Below, piece by piece: positions 1-8,367 of a stretch of 64,000 nt of DNA (its first letter is position 1; every line of letters starts with the position of its first letter). The translations under genes were made by a program, and so were the position numbers. The DNA is from Rhodococcus sp. 4CII (lineage in GTDB: Bacteria; Actinomycetota; Actinomycetes; Mycobacteriales; Mycobacteriaceae), in assembly GCF_014256275.1 (NCBI RefSeq), contig NZ_JACCFE010000002.1:1984001-2048000 (forward strand), in the 5' to 3' direction. Under the pieces are notes generated by a model, which was not told the origin of the DNA, did not search any database, and saw nothing but the letters and a program-made list of their open reading frames with translations.

Positions 1-1
1 T

Positions 2-412
2 CTCACCGCGGGGCGGCTGACCATCGGCGAGTTCGACCAGCGGGTCGCGCAGGTGTATCGGTCGATCACCCGGCACGAGGCGCAGCAGGCACTGATGGAC
101 CTTCCCGCCCAGGCCACCGCACCCGTGCCGGAACCGAAACCGACGGCACCGGCACGTCCGGCACTCCGGCGGCTGCCGGCGCATCAGCAGATCGAGTGGC
201 TCGCCTGGCTTGCCGCCGGAACCATCAATCTCGCGATCTGGGGAATCATCTCGGTCGCCACCGGCACGATGCTCTACTTCTGGCCGGTGTGGGTGATCGG
301 CCCGTGGGGGCTGGTCCTGCTGAGCCGGACACTGCTGGGCCGCGAGGGCACGTGCGGCGCCTTCGCGAGCGCGGTGCGGGACGACCGACTGCGGGCCACC
401 GCGCGAAGCTGA
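2..412 (+). CDS. DUF1707 / 2TM membrane protein, 5' end outside the window
   Basis: The reading frame is already open at base 2 (LTAGRLTIGEFDQRV...), so the true start lies upstream. The first ~35 visible residues have the DUF1707 signature (GRL-x-x-x-EFDQRV, then ALMDLP), common in small actinobacterial membrane proteins. A Pro/Ala-rich linker follows, then two hydrophobic segments (about residues 70-90 and 95-115) around a WPVW motif typical of 2TM domains. No catalytic residues are visible and the function of the family is unknown. It is convergent with the response regulator gene downstream; the 33-base gap between them holds nothing recognisable. Confidence 0.75.
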   Translation, partial: LTAGRLTIGEFDQRVAQVYRSITRHEAQQALMDLPAQATAPVPEPKPTAPARPALRRLPAHQQIEWLAWLAAGTINLAIWGIISVATGTMLYFWPVWVIGPWGLVLLSRTLLGREGTCGAFASAVRDDRLRATARS

Positions 413-445
413 CCCGGCACGGGTCGAGATAACCTCTGCCGCAGC

Positions 446-1126
446 TCAATCTGCACCAGCGACACCCGGGGTGACGATGCCGTGGTCGAAGGCGTACACG
501 ATGGCGGCCGCGCGGTCGCGGAGGCCGAGCTTGACGAAGATATGGCCGACGTGACTCTTCACGGTCACCCCCGAGATACCCAGCTCCCGCCCGATCTCAC
601 CGTTGCTGTGTCCGCGCCCGATGAGCGCGAGCACATCGAGTTCGCGCGCGGTCAACTCCCCGAGCCTATTCCGACCCCCGCCCGACGGCGGGGCAACGGT
701 CCGGTAGGCGGCGAGAACGCGTCCGGTCACCGACGGGTCCAGGCAGGCGCCACCGTCGGCAACCGTGCGCACCGCCCGGATCAGGTCCTCCGCGGGCGAA
801 TCCTTCAGGATGAATCCGGCCGCCCCGGCGCGAATGGATCCGGACAGCAGCTCGTCGTCGTCGAACGTCGTGAGCACCAGCACCGGCGGCGGTGCGGCGG
901 TCGACTGGAGAGCGCGGGTCGCCTCGATCCCGTCGACTCGCTTCATCCGAAGGTCCATCAGCACGACATCCGGGGCGTGTTCCGCTACCGCACCGAGCAC
1001 GTCCGCACCGTCGGCGCATTCGCCGACGATCACGAACCCGTCCTTGCGCCGCAGGATCCGGCGCAGCCCCGAGCGCACCAGTTCCTGGTCGTCGACCAGC
1101 AACACCGCGATCTCCGGCCCCGTCAC
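446..1126 (-). CDS. NarL/LuxR-family response regulator
   Basis: Receiver plus LuxR-type helix-turn-helix protein of 226 aa. Receiver landmarks are the acidic pair D12-D13, phospho-acceptor D58 (in LMDLRM) and K108 (in LKDS). The C-terminal HTH begins at ELTARELDVLALI and contains GISGVTVKSHVGHIFVKL. The GTG start at 1126 was chosen because it overlaps the stop of the kinase gene (GTGA), which implies translational coupling; a longer frame to 1204 would only run inside the kinase gene. It should be phosphorylated by the adjacent kinase and act as a transcription factor. Its targets cannot be told from the window. Confidence 0.9.
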   Translation of the reverse strand: MTGPEIAVLLVDDQELVRSGLRRILRRKDGFVIVGECADGADVLGAVAEHAPDVVLMDLRMKRVDGIEATRALQSTAAPPPVLVLTTFDDDELLSGSIRAGAAGFILKDSPAEDLIRAVRTVADGGACLDPSVTGRVLAAYRTVAPPSGGGRNRLGELTARELDVLALIGRGHSNGEIGRELGISGVTVKSHVGHIFVKLGLRDRAAAIVYAFDHGIVTPGVAGAD

Positions 1127-2328
1127 GACAACCCCGGGAGGTGACGGAGAATCGCCGGCCTGCAGGAGTCGCGAGGCAGCGGGACCGCGGCGTGCACCGA
1201 CCATCCCGCCACGTCCGGGCCTGCGCGGAGCCTGCCGCCGAGCAGCGCGGCGCGCTCCCGCATGCCCCGCAGACCGGACCCGGTCGACCCGTCCGGTGGG
1301 GTGACCGCGTCCGGGGTCGGGTTGCGGATGGTGAGGGTCGCGGAATCCGTCGCGATCGCGAGTCGCACGTCGGTGCTCGCGCCGGGAGCATGCTTGGCGA
1401 CGTTCGCCAGCGACTCCTGCGTGATCCGGTAGATTCCGAGGCCGACGGCGCCGGTCACGGCGGAGAGGTCGCCGCGCAGGTCGAAGGTCACCGGTAGACC
1501 TGCGCGCCGGAAGTCGTCGATCAGGCCGGGTAGGTCGCCGACGCCGGGCTCGGGCCGGGTGCCCGCCGGGCCCACGTCGAGCAGTCCGACGGTGCGGCGG
1601 ATGTCGGCCATCGCCTGCCGGCCGAGGCGCTCGGCGTCGGAGAGCGCGTCCACGGCGTCGTCGACGTCGCGGTCCTGCTCCAGCGCGCGCCGGGCGGCGG
1701 TCAGGTGCAGCAGCGTGATGCTCAGGGAGTGGGCGATGACGTCGTGCACCTCGCGGGCGATCCGCTGGCGCTCACGCGTGGCGGCCTGCTCGGCCTGAAT
1801 GGTCTGCGACGCCCGCTCCTGATGCAGCAGTCGCAACTGCGTGAGCATCAGGTGGCCCAGCGCCCAGCCCAGCACGACGCCGGCGAGCGCGTACTGCGCA
1901 CCGTCGAGTCGTCCCGCCAGGGCGAAGCCCGACAACACCGCCAGCGTGCCGAACAGGGTGGCGACGCTGACAGTCAGCGTGGCGGTGGCCGCGACCTCCC
2001 CGGTCAGGATCACGAGGATGAGCGGGGCGAAGTCGAAGGCGGTGTCGGGCTGCTGCAGAAGCAGCAGGGATGCCGCTGCGGTGACGACGACCGCGAGGAG
2101 CGGGCGCGGAAGCACGACACCCGGTCTGATCATGTCTCCCAGAACGGGAGTCACCGCGGCGACGAGTCCGCACAACAGGATCCACCCCGGCGGCACGAAG
2201 CCGTTGCGTTGCGCGACAGCGGCGCCGGCGACGACGACGCCGCCGATGTGCGCGAACAGGGGGACGCCGAGCGGATAGTCGTAGTCACTTTCCGCCACGC
2301 GTCGACGAAAGAACGCCGTCACCTGCAC
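1123..2328 (-). CDS. DesK/NarX-type sensor histidine kinase (HisKA_3)
   Basis: Membrane sensor kinase, about 401 aa from GTG 2328 (GTG 2322 is an alternative). The N-terminal ~160 residues form five or six hydrophobic segments with almost no extracytoplasmic domain. A short coiled stretch (about 165-190) leads to the dimerisation/phosphoacceptor motif with H195 in REVHDVIAHSLS. The HATPase domain ends with GSGLRGMRERAALLGG. With so little outside the membrane, it probably senses membrane or cytoplasmic signals. The open frame continues upstream to 2826, but that stretch is antisense to another gene and lacks kinase features, so it was left out. It is coupled to the response regulator by a GTGA overlap. 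Confidence 0.88.
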   Translation of the reverse strand: MQVTAFFRRRVAESDYDYPLGVPLFAHIGGVVVAGAAVAQRNGFVPPGWILLCGLVAAVTPVLGDMIRPGVVLPRPLLAVVVTAAASLLLLQQPDTAFDFAPLILVILTGEVAATATLTVSVATLFGTLAVLSGFALAGRLDGAQYALAGVVLGWALGHLMLTQLRLLHQERASQTIQAEQAATRERQRIAREVHDVIAHSLSITLLHLTAARRALEQDRDVDDAVDALSDAERLGRQAMADIRRTVGLLDVGPAGTRPEPGVGDLPGLIDDFRRAGLPVTFDLRGDLSAVTGAVGLGIYRITQESLANVAKHAPGASTDVRLAIATDSATLTIRNPTPDAVTPPDGSTGSGLRGMRERAALLGGRLRAGPDVAGWSVHAAVPLPRDSCRPAILRHLPGLS

Positions 2329-2486
2329 ACGATCAGCGTAGGCGAAGACCCACCGCACCGCGTCGTCTCCGGAGCGGACGCACTCTCCACCCACGGTAGG
2401 AGACGAGAACGCGACCGTGGCACGGCGACACCGCGTGCGCCGCTCCGTAGCGTTGCCGTCATCAACCGAACGAGGAGGTGGCCGAG

Positions 2487-2882
2487 ATGTCGTGGAACGA
2501 TTTCCGTGCACGCCGGGCGGTGCTGGAAGAGATACTGGCGCGGGCGGACGCCGATCCCGTGGCGGCGCTCCGGTTCGACGAAGTTCCTTGCGCCCTCGAA
2601 CTTTTCGGGTCGGGTGACAACGTCTTGCTGGCCCTTCAGCACCGGTGGAGCAACCACCTCGCCGCCCGCCTCGATCAGGCCGTCGACGACGGCACCCCTC
2701 TGAATGCGGCGTGGCGCGAGCTGGCCTGGGAACAACCGGCGTTGCGAGCACTGCTCGATGCCGCTGCTGCGCGATCCCTGCCGTTGCGCGGCGCACAACG
2801 CGACGAACACCGGATGATCGAGGCACACAACACCGGCCGACTGTCCGGCTACGGGAGCGAGCCGCGACCGATCGGCGCGTGA
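2487..2882 (+). CDS. Conserved-looking hypothetical protein
   Basis: A 131-aa, largely helical, acidic cytoplasmic protein (begins MSWNDFRARRAVLEE) with no signal peptide, membrane segment or metal motif. ATG 2487 was chosen because GAGGAGG lies 8 bases upstream; GTG 2478 sits inside that ribosome-binding site. I do not recognise the family. It is divergent from the two-component system, and the 158-base gap between them (2329-2486) must hold promoters in both directions, though no clear boxes were seen. Its 3' end abuts the decayed dehydrogenase remnant, so the gene may mark the edge of an old deletion. Confidence 0.6.
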   Translation: MSWNDFRARRAVLEEILARADADPVAALRFDEVPCALELFGSGDNVLLALQHRWSNHLAARLDQAVDDGTPLNAAWRELAWEQPALRALLDAAAARSLPLRGAQRDEHRMIEAHNTGRLSGYGSEPRPIGA

Positions 2883-2904
2883 AGCCTCGGGTTGTCGAGT
2901 CCGG

Positions 2905-3155
2905 TTTCCAGTTCCCCCACGTAGGCGGAGTGCAGCAGGTCGGTGTCGCGGCGCGCGGAGTCGACGTGCAGCCCGTCCGGGCCGCAGTGGGTCGTGTCGA
3001 TACCGAGTCCGATTCCCGCAGTGATTATTCCGCCGGAACCGAATACCTCGGCGCGCGCGTCCGGCCGGATCAGGGTCGGCGGCCGCGGCCGCCACGACCA
3101 GGTCGGTATGGCTCCGCGCGGGGGCGGTGATCAGCACGGCATCGACCTCGTCGCA
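2905..3155 (-). pseudogene. Remnant of a Gfo/Idh/MocA (inositol dehydrogenase-like) gene
   Basis: Two minus-strand reading frames, neither with a start, carry recognisable pieces of one Gfo/Idh/MocA dehydrogenase. The upstream piece (about 3152-3081) reads DEVDAVLITAPARSHTDLVV, the end of the NAD-binding Rossmann domain. The downstream piece (about 3065-2905) reads EVFGSGGIITAG, GPDGLHVDSARRDTDLLHSAYVGELE, the C-terminal part of inositol-dehydrogenase-like members. In an intact protein I would expect roughly 150 residues between them; here they are joined almost directly with a frame change. The catalytic EKP region is gone. It is a dead fragment next to an intact LacI regulator. Confidence 0.7.
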
Positions 3156-3252
3156 CCGATCGTCGCGATGCGGACGTGAAACTCGTGAGATCATTGGTCG
3201 AGAGCGGCCGCGAACGGACAGCGCGAGCCCCGGAAGACAAGGAGCCGTGCAC

Positions 3253-4272
3253 GTGGCCGAACCGGTAGTGGCGTCGACCGGTGGCACCCGTCCGACGATG
3301 GGCGATGTCGCGCGAGCGGCAGGCGTTTCCACCGCGCTCGTCTCGATCGTGATGCGGGGCGTTCCCGGCGCCAGCGAGGCGACCCGCCGGCGCGTGCTCG
3401 AGATCGCCGACGACATGGGCTACGTGCCGGACCGTCGCGCGCAGAAACTGCGGCAGGCCAGTTCCCGGCTCCTCGGAGTGGTGTTCGAACTGCAGCAACC
3501 GTTCCACGGCGATCTCGTCGAACAGATCTACGCGGCGGCGGCGCGGCGCGGATACGACGTCATGCTCAGCGCGGTCGCGCCGAGCCGCGCCGAGCAGGTC
3601 GCGGTGCAGGCGCTGATGCGGGAGCGCTGTGAGGCCGCGATCCTTCTCGGATCCCGATTCGACGCCGACGCGCTCGGTGAACTGGCCGACCGCGTGCCCG
3701 CTCTGGTCGTGGCGCGGTCGAGCGGCCTGCCCGGGGTCGGTGCGGTCCGCGGCGACGACGTCACCGGCATCACCCTCGCCGTCGACCACCTCGCCGAACT
3801 CGGGCACCGGCGTATCGCCCACATCGACGGCGCCGACGCACCCGGCGGCTCGGACCGCCGGGCCGGCTTCCTGGCTGCGATGGGCCGGCACGGGCTGTCG
3901 GAGACGGCAACGGTCGTCACCGGTGGCCCCACGGAAACCGAAGGCGCACAGGGAATGCAGGAGCTTCTGGAGATGACTGATCCCCCGACCGCCGTCGTCG
4001 CCTTCAACGATCGGTGCGCCACCGGTGTGCTGGACCTCCTGGTCCGCCGCGGCCTGGACGTGCCCGCGGACATCTCCGTCGTGGGCTACGACGACTCCCG
4101 ACTGGCGAGGATTCCGCACGTGCAGATGACGACGATCTCCCAGGACGCCACGCAGATGGCCGACGCCGCCGTCGACGGCGCGCTGGCCCAGATCGCCGGG
4201 CACGAGGCCGTCGACCTCGTGCTCGCCCCGCGCCTGATCCGGCGGTCGACCACCGGCCCTGTCTCGGGCTAG
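3253..4272 (+). CDS. LacI-family transcriptional regulator
   Basis: A 339-aa LacI/GalR repressor. The N-terminal HTH (about 14-60: TMGDVARAAGVSTALVSIVM, with the hinge helix before RRAQKLRQ) precedes a periplasmic-binding-like sugar domain ending RRSTTGPVS. GTG 3253 was chosen because AAGGAG lies 8 bases upstream; GTG 3247 is too close. It closely resembles the second LacI protein at 18225-19289 (same ILLG, DHxxELGHRRI and RR-TTGPVS blocks), so the two are probably paralogs. Its natural target was probably the neighbouring dehydrogenase, now a remnant, which leaves it an orphan. Its stop overlaps the stop of the convergent LysR gene (CTAG). Confidence 0.9.
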   Translation: MAEPVVASTGGTRPTMGDVARAAGVSTALVSIVMRGVPGASEATRRRVLEIADDMGYVPDRRAQKLRQASSRLLGVVFELQQPFHGDLVEQIYAAAARRGYDVMLSAVAPSRAEQVAVQALMRERCEAAILLGSRFDADALGELADRVPALVVARSSGLPGVGAVRGDDVTGITLAVDHLAELGHRRIAHIDGADAPGGSDRRAGFLAAMGRHGLSETATVVTGGPTETEGAQGMQELLEMTDPPTAVVAFNDRCATGVLDLLVRRGLDVPADISVVGYDDSRLARIPHVQMTTISQDATQMADAAVDGALAQIAGHEAVDLVLAPRLIRRSTTGPVSG

Positions 4273-5180
4273 CCGGAATCGACAGCTCGTTCGGCGAGAA
4301 GCGTGTTCACGAAACCGCGAGTGCTCGCCGTCTGCGGCCGGCCGGCCACCTGGACGAGTGAGATGGTGCGGTCGACTCTCGGGTGCAGGGGTATGTGGAC
4401 GAGACCGGCGAACGAGATCATCGGAAGCACGAGTTCGGGCACCGCAGTGACCCCGAGACCGGCGGCGGCCAATCCCGCTACCGCACCGATGTTTTGCGCC
4501 TGCATGACCGGGCCGAGTTCGATGCGAGCATCCTCGAGGGCCCGGCGGACGGGCGCCGCGATACTGCTCTCGGGTCCGAACGCGATGAACGGCTGCCCGG
4601 CGAGGTCCGCCCACCGGAGCGTCGGCCGATCGGCGAACGGATGCGACGGCGGGACAGCGCAATAGAAGGAGTCGCTCGTCAGAACGTCCTGGCGCAGGCC
4701 GGGCAGAACCCCCGACGTAGTGACCAGGGCGAGGTCGACGGTGCCCGAGTACACGGCATCGAGCACCTCCTGCCGTAGTCCGTCCCGGATCTGGAGGCGC
4801 ACGTCGGGGTGCCGCTCGCGGAAGTTCACCACATACGGCGGAAGGAACGTGGCCGCGAGCGACGGCAGGCACGCCACCGTGACTATTCCGCGGTCCCCGG
4901 TGACGAAACGCTCGATCTGGGTGAGCCCGTCGTCGAAGTCGTGGAGCATCCGCCGGGCGTGCTCGATGATCTCGTGCCCGTGCGTGGTCAGCTCGACGCG
5001 GCGAGTGGTGCGGTCGAACAGCGTGACGTCGAGTCTGCGCTCGGCCTCGGCGACCGAGCGGCTCAGCGAGGACTGCGAGACGTCGAGTGCGTGGGCCGCC
5101 GACGTGAAGCTCGCGTAGTCGGCGATGGCGACGATGCTCCTCAGGTGAGAGATCCCGAGATTGATGCTCATGCGCATCAT
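4269..5180 (-). CDS. LysR-family transcriptional regulator
   Basis: A 303-aa LysR regulator. The winged HTH occupies about residues 8-67 (HLRSIVAIADYASFTSAAHALDV, QSSLSRSVAEAERRL) and the substrate-binding domain the remainder. ATG 5180 is used; ATG 5177 and ATG 5171 are equally possible because none has a strong ribosome-binding site. The gene is divergent from the CitMHS transporter, and the shared intergenic region carries a perfect 23-bp palindrome with the T-N11-A character of LysR sites. By analogy with other LysR/transporter pairs it probably activates the transporter-atuA operon in response to the transported acid and represses itself. Confidence 0.9.
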   Translation of the reverse strand: MMRMSINLGISHLRSIVAIADYASFTSAAHALDVSQSSLSRSVAEAERRLDVTLFDRTTRRVELTTHGHEIIEHARRMLHDFDDGLTQIERFVTGDRGIVTVACLPSLAATFLPPYVVNFRERHPDVRLQIRDGLRQEVLDAVYSGTVDLALVTTSGVLPGLRQDVLTSDSFYCAVPPSHPFADRPTLRWADLAGQPFIAFGPESSIAAPVRRALEDARIELGPVMQAQNIGAVAGLAAAGLGVTAVPELVLPMISFAGLVHIPLHPRVDRTISLVQVAGRPQTASTRGFVNTLLAERAVDSG

Positions 5181-5237
5181 TATGGCCGTTATTCATGCGC
5201 TGGCGAGTCGCTCCACCGCCTTCGGCTGCGCTCGTAC

Positions 5238-5260
5238 ATTCATGAGTTCAACTCATGAAT
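5238..5260. promoter_or_regulatory. Perfect 23-bp palindrome, putative LysR operator
   Basis: Arms ATTCATGAGTT and AACTCATGAAT flank a single central C at 5249. It lies in the 152-base gap between divergent lysR (starts 5180) and the CitMHS gene (starts 5333). A further half-site, TTATTCATG, is near 5188-5196, close to the lysR start, which fits the usual recognition-site plus activation-site arrangement of LysR regulators. Assignment to this LysR protein is inference from position and symmetry. Confidence 0.65.
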
Positions 5261-5332
5261 CGATCGGCCATTGATATTTGACGCGCAATTGTGAGCCGCG
5301 CGACACTGAGACTCCGTTTCGAAGGAGGTCAC

Positions 5333-6643
5333 ATGGTTGCCGCGCTCGGCTTCGCCACGATCGCTTGTTTCCTGGCGCTCGCGTTCAGCCGACGGGTCTC
5401 GGTGCTCGTCGCGCTGATCCTCGTCCCCATCGCGTTCGCGATCGTGGGCGGTTGGGCACCCGACCTCGGGAACATGGTGGGCGACGGTCTGCTGAAGGTC
5501 GCGCCCGTCGCGATCATGATCGCCTTCGCGGTCCTGTATTTCAGCCTGATGGTCGACGTGGGACTGTTCGATCCCGCGATCCGCCGCATCGTCGGATGGG
5601 CCGGGGGCAATCCCACCAAGATCGCCGTCGGAACCGCGGTGCTGACCCTGCTCGTCGCACTCGACGGCGACGGCACGTCGACCTTCCTCATCACCATCTC
5701 GGCACTGCTCCCCATCTACCAGCGGCTCGGGATGCGCCCCGTCGTCCTGACCGGCATCGTCTGTCTCGCCGCGGGTCTCATGAACATGATTCCGTGGGGC
5801 GGCCCGACCGTCCGCGCCATGGCGGCGCTCGACGTGACCAGCGCCGACATCTTCACGCCGGTTCTGCCCGCCATGGGGGCCGGCGTGCTGTGGGTCCTGT
5901 TCTCCGCCTACATGATCGGCCGCACGGAACGGAAGCGGCTCGGCGTCACCGAACTGACGGCTCCCGGCGGCGGTGGCCCCGGCACGCCGCACATTTCCGA
6001 CGCGCCGGTCCGCACCGGCCGCCAGCGGGCGGTCATGGCGTTCAACACGGTGCTCACTCTCGCCCTGATCGTGATCCTGCTGTTCCAGCTCGTGCCGCTC
6101 GAGGTGGCATTCGCCATTGCATTCGCGCTCGCGCTCGCCGTCAACCGGCCGAAGTGGGCCGACCAGCAGGCTCTGTTCGCGAAACACGGCGGCAACGTCA
6201 CCATGGTGGTGGTGATGATCCTCGCGGCCGGCGTGCTCACCGGCATCCTCAACGGCACCGGGATGATCACCGCGATGGCCGAAACCTTCGTCTCCTGGAT
6301 TCCGCAGTCCGCCGGCTCCCTCATCCCCGTCATCACCGCCGTCACATCGATGCCGCTCAGCCTGGTCTTCACCCCGGACGCCTACTACTTCGGCGTCGTA
6401 CCGGTGCTCGCGGAGACCACCGCATCGTTCGGGGGTGACCCGGCGGAGATCGGCCGCGCCGCAATCCTCGGGCAGATGACCACCGGTTTTCCGCTCAGCC
6501 CGCTCACCGCCGCGACGTTCATCCTGATCGGACTGAGCAAGGTCGAGCTCGGCAAGCACCAGCGTTTCATCTTCGGCTGGGCCTTCGGGACCACGATCGT
6601 CATGACCGTCGTGGCGCTGTTCACCGGCGCCCTCTCGCTGTAA
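5333..6643 (+). CDS. CitMHS-family citrate/carboxylate:H+ (metal) symporter
   Basis: A 436-aa polytopic membrane protein with about 11-12 hydrophobic segments. Family hallmarks include the opening VAALGFATIACFLALA, a DGDGTSTFLITISALLPIY segment, and MIPWGGPTVRAMAAL. Known CitMHS proteins import citrate or related tricarboxylates, often with a divalent metal. ATG 5333 has AAGGAGG 5 bases upstream; a GTG at 5291 without a ribosome-binding site was rejected. It is the first gene of an apparent operon with the AtuA pair (29-base gap to the next gene), under the probable control of the divergent LysR protein. The substrate is probably an organic acid later handled as a CoA ester by AtuA; this is inference. 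Confidence 0.85.
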   Translation: MVAALGFATIACFLALAFSRRVSVLVALILVPIAFAIVGGWAPDLGNMVGDGLLKVAPVAIMIAFAVLYFSLMVDVGLFDPAIRRIVGWAGGNPTKIAVGTAVLTLLVALDGDGTSTFLITISALLPIYQRLGMRPVVLTGIVCLAAGLMNMIPWGGPTVRAMAALDVTSADIFTPVLPAMGAGVLWVLFSAYMIGRTERKRLGVTELTAPGGGGPGTPHISDAPVRTGRQRAVMAFNTVLTLALIVILLFQLVPLEVAFAIAFALALAVNRPKWADQQALFAKHGGNVTMVVVMILAAGVLTGILNGTGMITAMAETFVSWIPQSAGSLIPVITAVTSMPLSLVFTPDAYYFGVVPVLAETTASFGGDPAEIGRAAILGQMTTGFPLSPLTAATFILIGLSKVELGKHQRFIFGWAFGTTIVMTVVALFTGALSL

Positions 6644-6672
6644 TCAGCCCACAAGCAAAGGACTCCGAGCCC

Positions 6673-8046
6673 GTGACCCCATCGAGCACCCGCGGTAGCG
6701 CCTCGCGGAGCGTGCGACTCGGCGCAGGATCCGGGTTCTCCGGGGATCGCATCGACCCTGCCGAGAAACTCGCCCGCCGCGCCGACCTCGACTACCTGAT
6801 CTTCGAATGCCTCGGCGAACGCACCGTCGCCGCCGGGAACTCTCGCCGCCTCGAGGATCCGGGCGCAGGATACGATCCGCTGCTCGCCGCACGCATGCGC
6901 GCGGTTCTTCCGTACACACTCGCATCCGGGACCACGGTGATCACCAACGCCGGTGCCGCGAACCCGCTCGCCGCTGCAGAGCTGGTCTCCGGCATCGCGT
7001 CCCGATCCGCCGACCGAGGCGTGCGCATCGCCGCGGTCACCGGTGACGCGGTCCTCGACCAGGTGTTGCGCCACGACCCCGTCGTGTGGGAAACCGGGAA
7101 ACGACTGTCGGAGCACGACGAGCTGCTCGTCTCCGCGAACGCGTACATCGGGGCGGAGGCCGTGATTCCCGCGCTCGAGCTGGACGCCGACGTCGTCGTC
7201 ACCGGCCGCCTGGCCGATCCCTCCCTCTACGTCGCCCCACTCGCCCATCATTTCGGGTGGGACCTGGCCGACCACGCCACCATCGGCGCCGCCACCGCGA
7301 TCGGGCACCTGCTCGAATGCGCCGGTCAACTCACGGGCGGGTACTACGCGGATCCCGTCACCAAACCGGTGAAGGGCATGGCCGATCTCGGGTTCCCGTT
7401 CGCCGACGTCCTCGCGGACGGATCGGCGACATTCGGCAAACTCGATGGATCGGGCGGCATCCTCACCGAACGAACCTGCGCCGAGCAACTCCTCTACGAG
7501 GTGGGCGATCCCACCTCGTATCTGACGCCGGACGTCACCGCGGATTTCGGCAACGTGTCGTTCACCGGTGTCGGACCCGACCGGGTCACCATCACCGGTG
7601 CAACGGGGCGCCCCCGCCCACAGCAGCTGAAGGTCACCCTCGGCTTCCGCGGCGGCTGGCTCGGTGAGGGGCAGATCAGCTACGCGGGCCCGCGTGCCTA
7701 CCCCCGCGCCCAGCTCGCGGCGGAGATCGTCACCGAACGACTCGTCGACGTGCACGGCTTTCCCGAGGACGCCGTCTCCGTCGAATATATCGGCGCCGGT
7801 GCGGCTTTCCGCGGACTCGACACGGACACCGGCGCCCACGAGGTGCGGGTGCGGGTCGCCGCCCGCGCACGAACCCGGGAGGAAGCCGATCTCGTCGGCT
7901 GGGAGGTGGAGAGCCTGTACACCAACGGACCGGCCGGCGGGGGCGGGGCCCGACGCTCGTCGACCGAGGTACTCGCGATCCGCTCGTGCACACTGCCCCG
8001 CGATCTCGTGTCCACCCGCGTCCATCTCACGGAGGTTCCGAAATGA
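6673..8046 (+). CDS. AtuA-family protein, large subunit (DUF1446)
   Basis: A 457-aa cytoplasmic protein of the AtuA/DUF1446 family. Recognisable parts are the opening RLGAGSGFSGDRIDPA, DYLIFECLGERT, and a mid-protein stretch ECAGQLTGGYYADP with FPFADV. AtuA was first linked to acyclic terpene (citronellol/geraniol) use in Pseudomonas, but the reaction is not established and homologs occur in many acid-catabolism clusters. GTG 6673 follows AAAGGA by 10 bases. The C-terminal ferredoxin-fold part found in fused AtuA proteins is missing here; it is the next gene, whose ATG overlaps this stop (ATGA). Confidence 0.8.
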   Translation: MTPSSTRGSASRSVRLGAGSGFSGDRIDPAEKLARRADLDYLIFECLGERTVAAGNSRRLEDPGAGYDPLLAARMRAVLPYTLASGTTVITNAGAANPLAAAELVSGIASRSADRGVRIAAVTGDAVLDQVLRHDPVVWETGKRLSEHDELLVSANAYIGAEAVIPALELDADVVVTGRLADPSLYVAPLAHHFGWDLADHATIGAATAIGHLLECAGQLTGGYYADPVTKPVKGMADLGFPFADVLADGSATFGKLDGSGGILTERTCAEQLLYEVGDPTSYLTPDVTADFGNVSFTGVGPDRVTITGATGRPRPQQLKVTLGFRGGWLGEGQISYAGPRAYPRAQLAAEIVTERLVDVHGFPEDAVSVEYIGAGAAFRGLDTDTGAHEVRVRVAARARTREEADLVGWEVESLYTNGPAGGGGARRSSTEVLAIRSCTLPRDLVSTRVHLTEVPK

Positions 8047-8363
8047 CGACGCCCGCAACCGTTCAGCGAGTCGACGCACTCGCCGACGTCCGTGCCGGCG
8101 ACAAGGGCGACACTCTCATCGTCGCCGTGCTGGCCCGCGACCACGCCGCCTACCGTCATCTCACCGAGAGGCTGACCGAAGACGTCGTCGCCGCCCACTA
8201 CGGTGAACTGGTCACCGGGACGGCCCGGCGCACCGTGCAGCCGAACCTGCTGGCGATGGTGGTCGAGTTGCCCGGCGTCCTCGGCGGCGGCGTCACCGGT
8301 TCACCCGCACTCGACGGGCACGGCAAGACGCTGGGTTACCACCTGCTCAGTCTCGAAATCTGA
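8043..8363 (+). CDS. AtuA small subunit (C-terminal ferredoxin-like domain protein)
   Basis: A 106-aa protein with the hallmark ADVRAGDKGDTLIVAV, which matches the conserved R-x-GDKGDT segment at the C-terminal end of full-length AtuA proteins. It therefore looks like the split-off C-terminal domain and probably forms a complex with the large subunit. ATG 8043 overlaps the large-subunit stop as ATGA and has GGAGG at 8031-8035, so the two are translationally coupled. It is the last gene of the LysR-controlled cluster and converges on the AMP-ligase gene with only 4 bases between stops. Confidence 0.75.
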   Translation: MTTPATVQRVDALADVRAGDKGDTLIVAVLARDHAAYRHLTERLTEDVVAAHYGELVTGTARRTVQPNLLAMVVELPGVLGGGVTGSPALDGHGKTLGYHLLSLEI

Positions 8364-8367
8364 TGGG

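Noticed and set aside
1127..1204. Upstream extension of the response regulator to 1204
   Set aside because: It would add 26 residues unrelated to receiver domains; GTG 1126 overlapping the kinase stop is the better start.
3070..5196. 708-aa minus frame across the LacI and LysR region
   Set aside because: Shadow composition, overlapping two well-supported genes in other frames.
5281..5305. TGTGAGCCGCGCGACA as a CRP site before the CitMHS gene
   Set aside because: Two mismatches in the right half-site; too weak beside the perfect palindrome just upstream.
5240..6559. 439-aa minus-strand frame opposite the CitMHS transporter, rich in Arg/Glu/Asp/His
   Set aside because: Antisense shadow of a GC-rich gene; low-complexity charged composition, no ribosome-binding site, while the plus frame is a clear membrane transporter.
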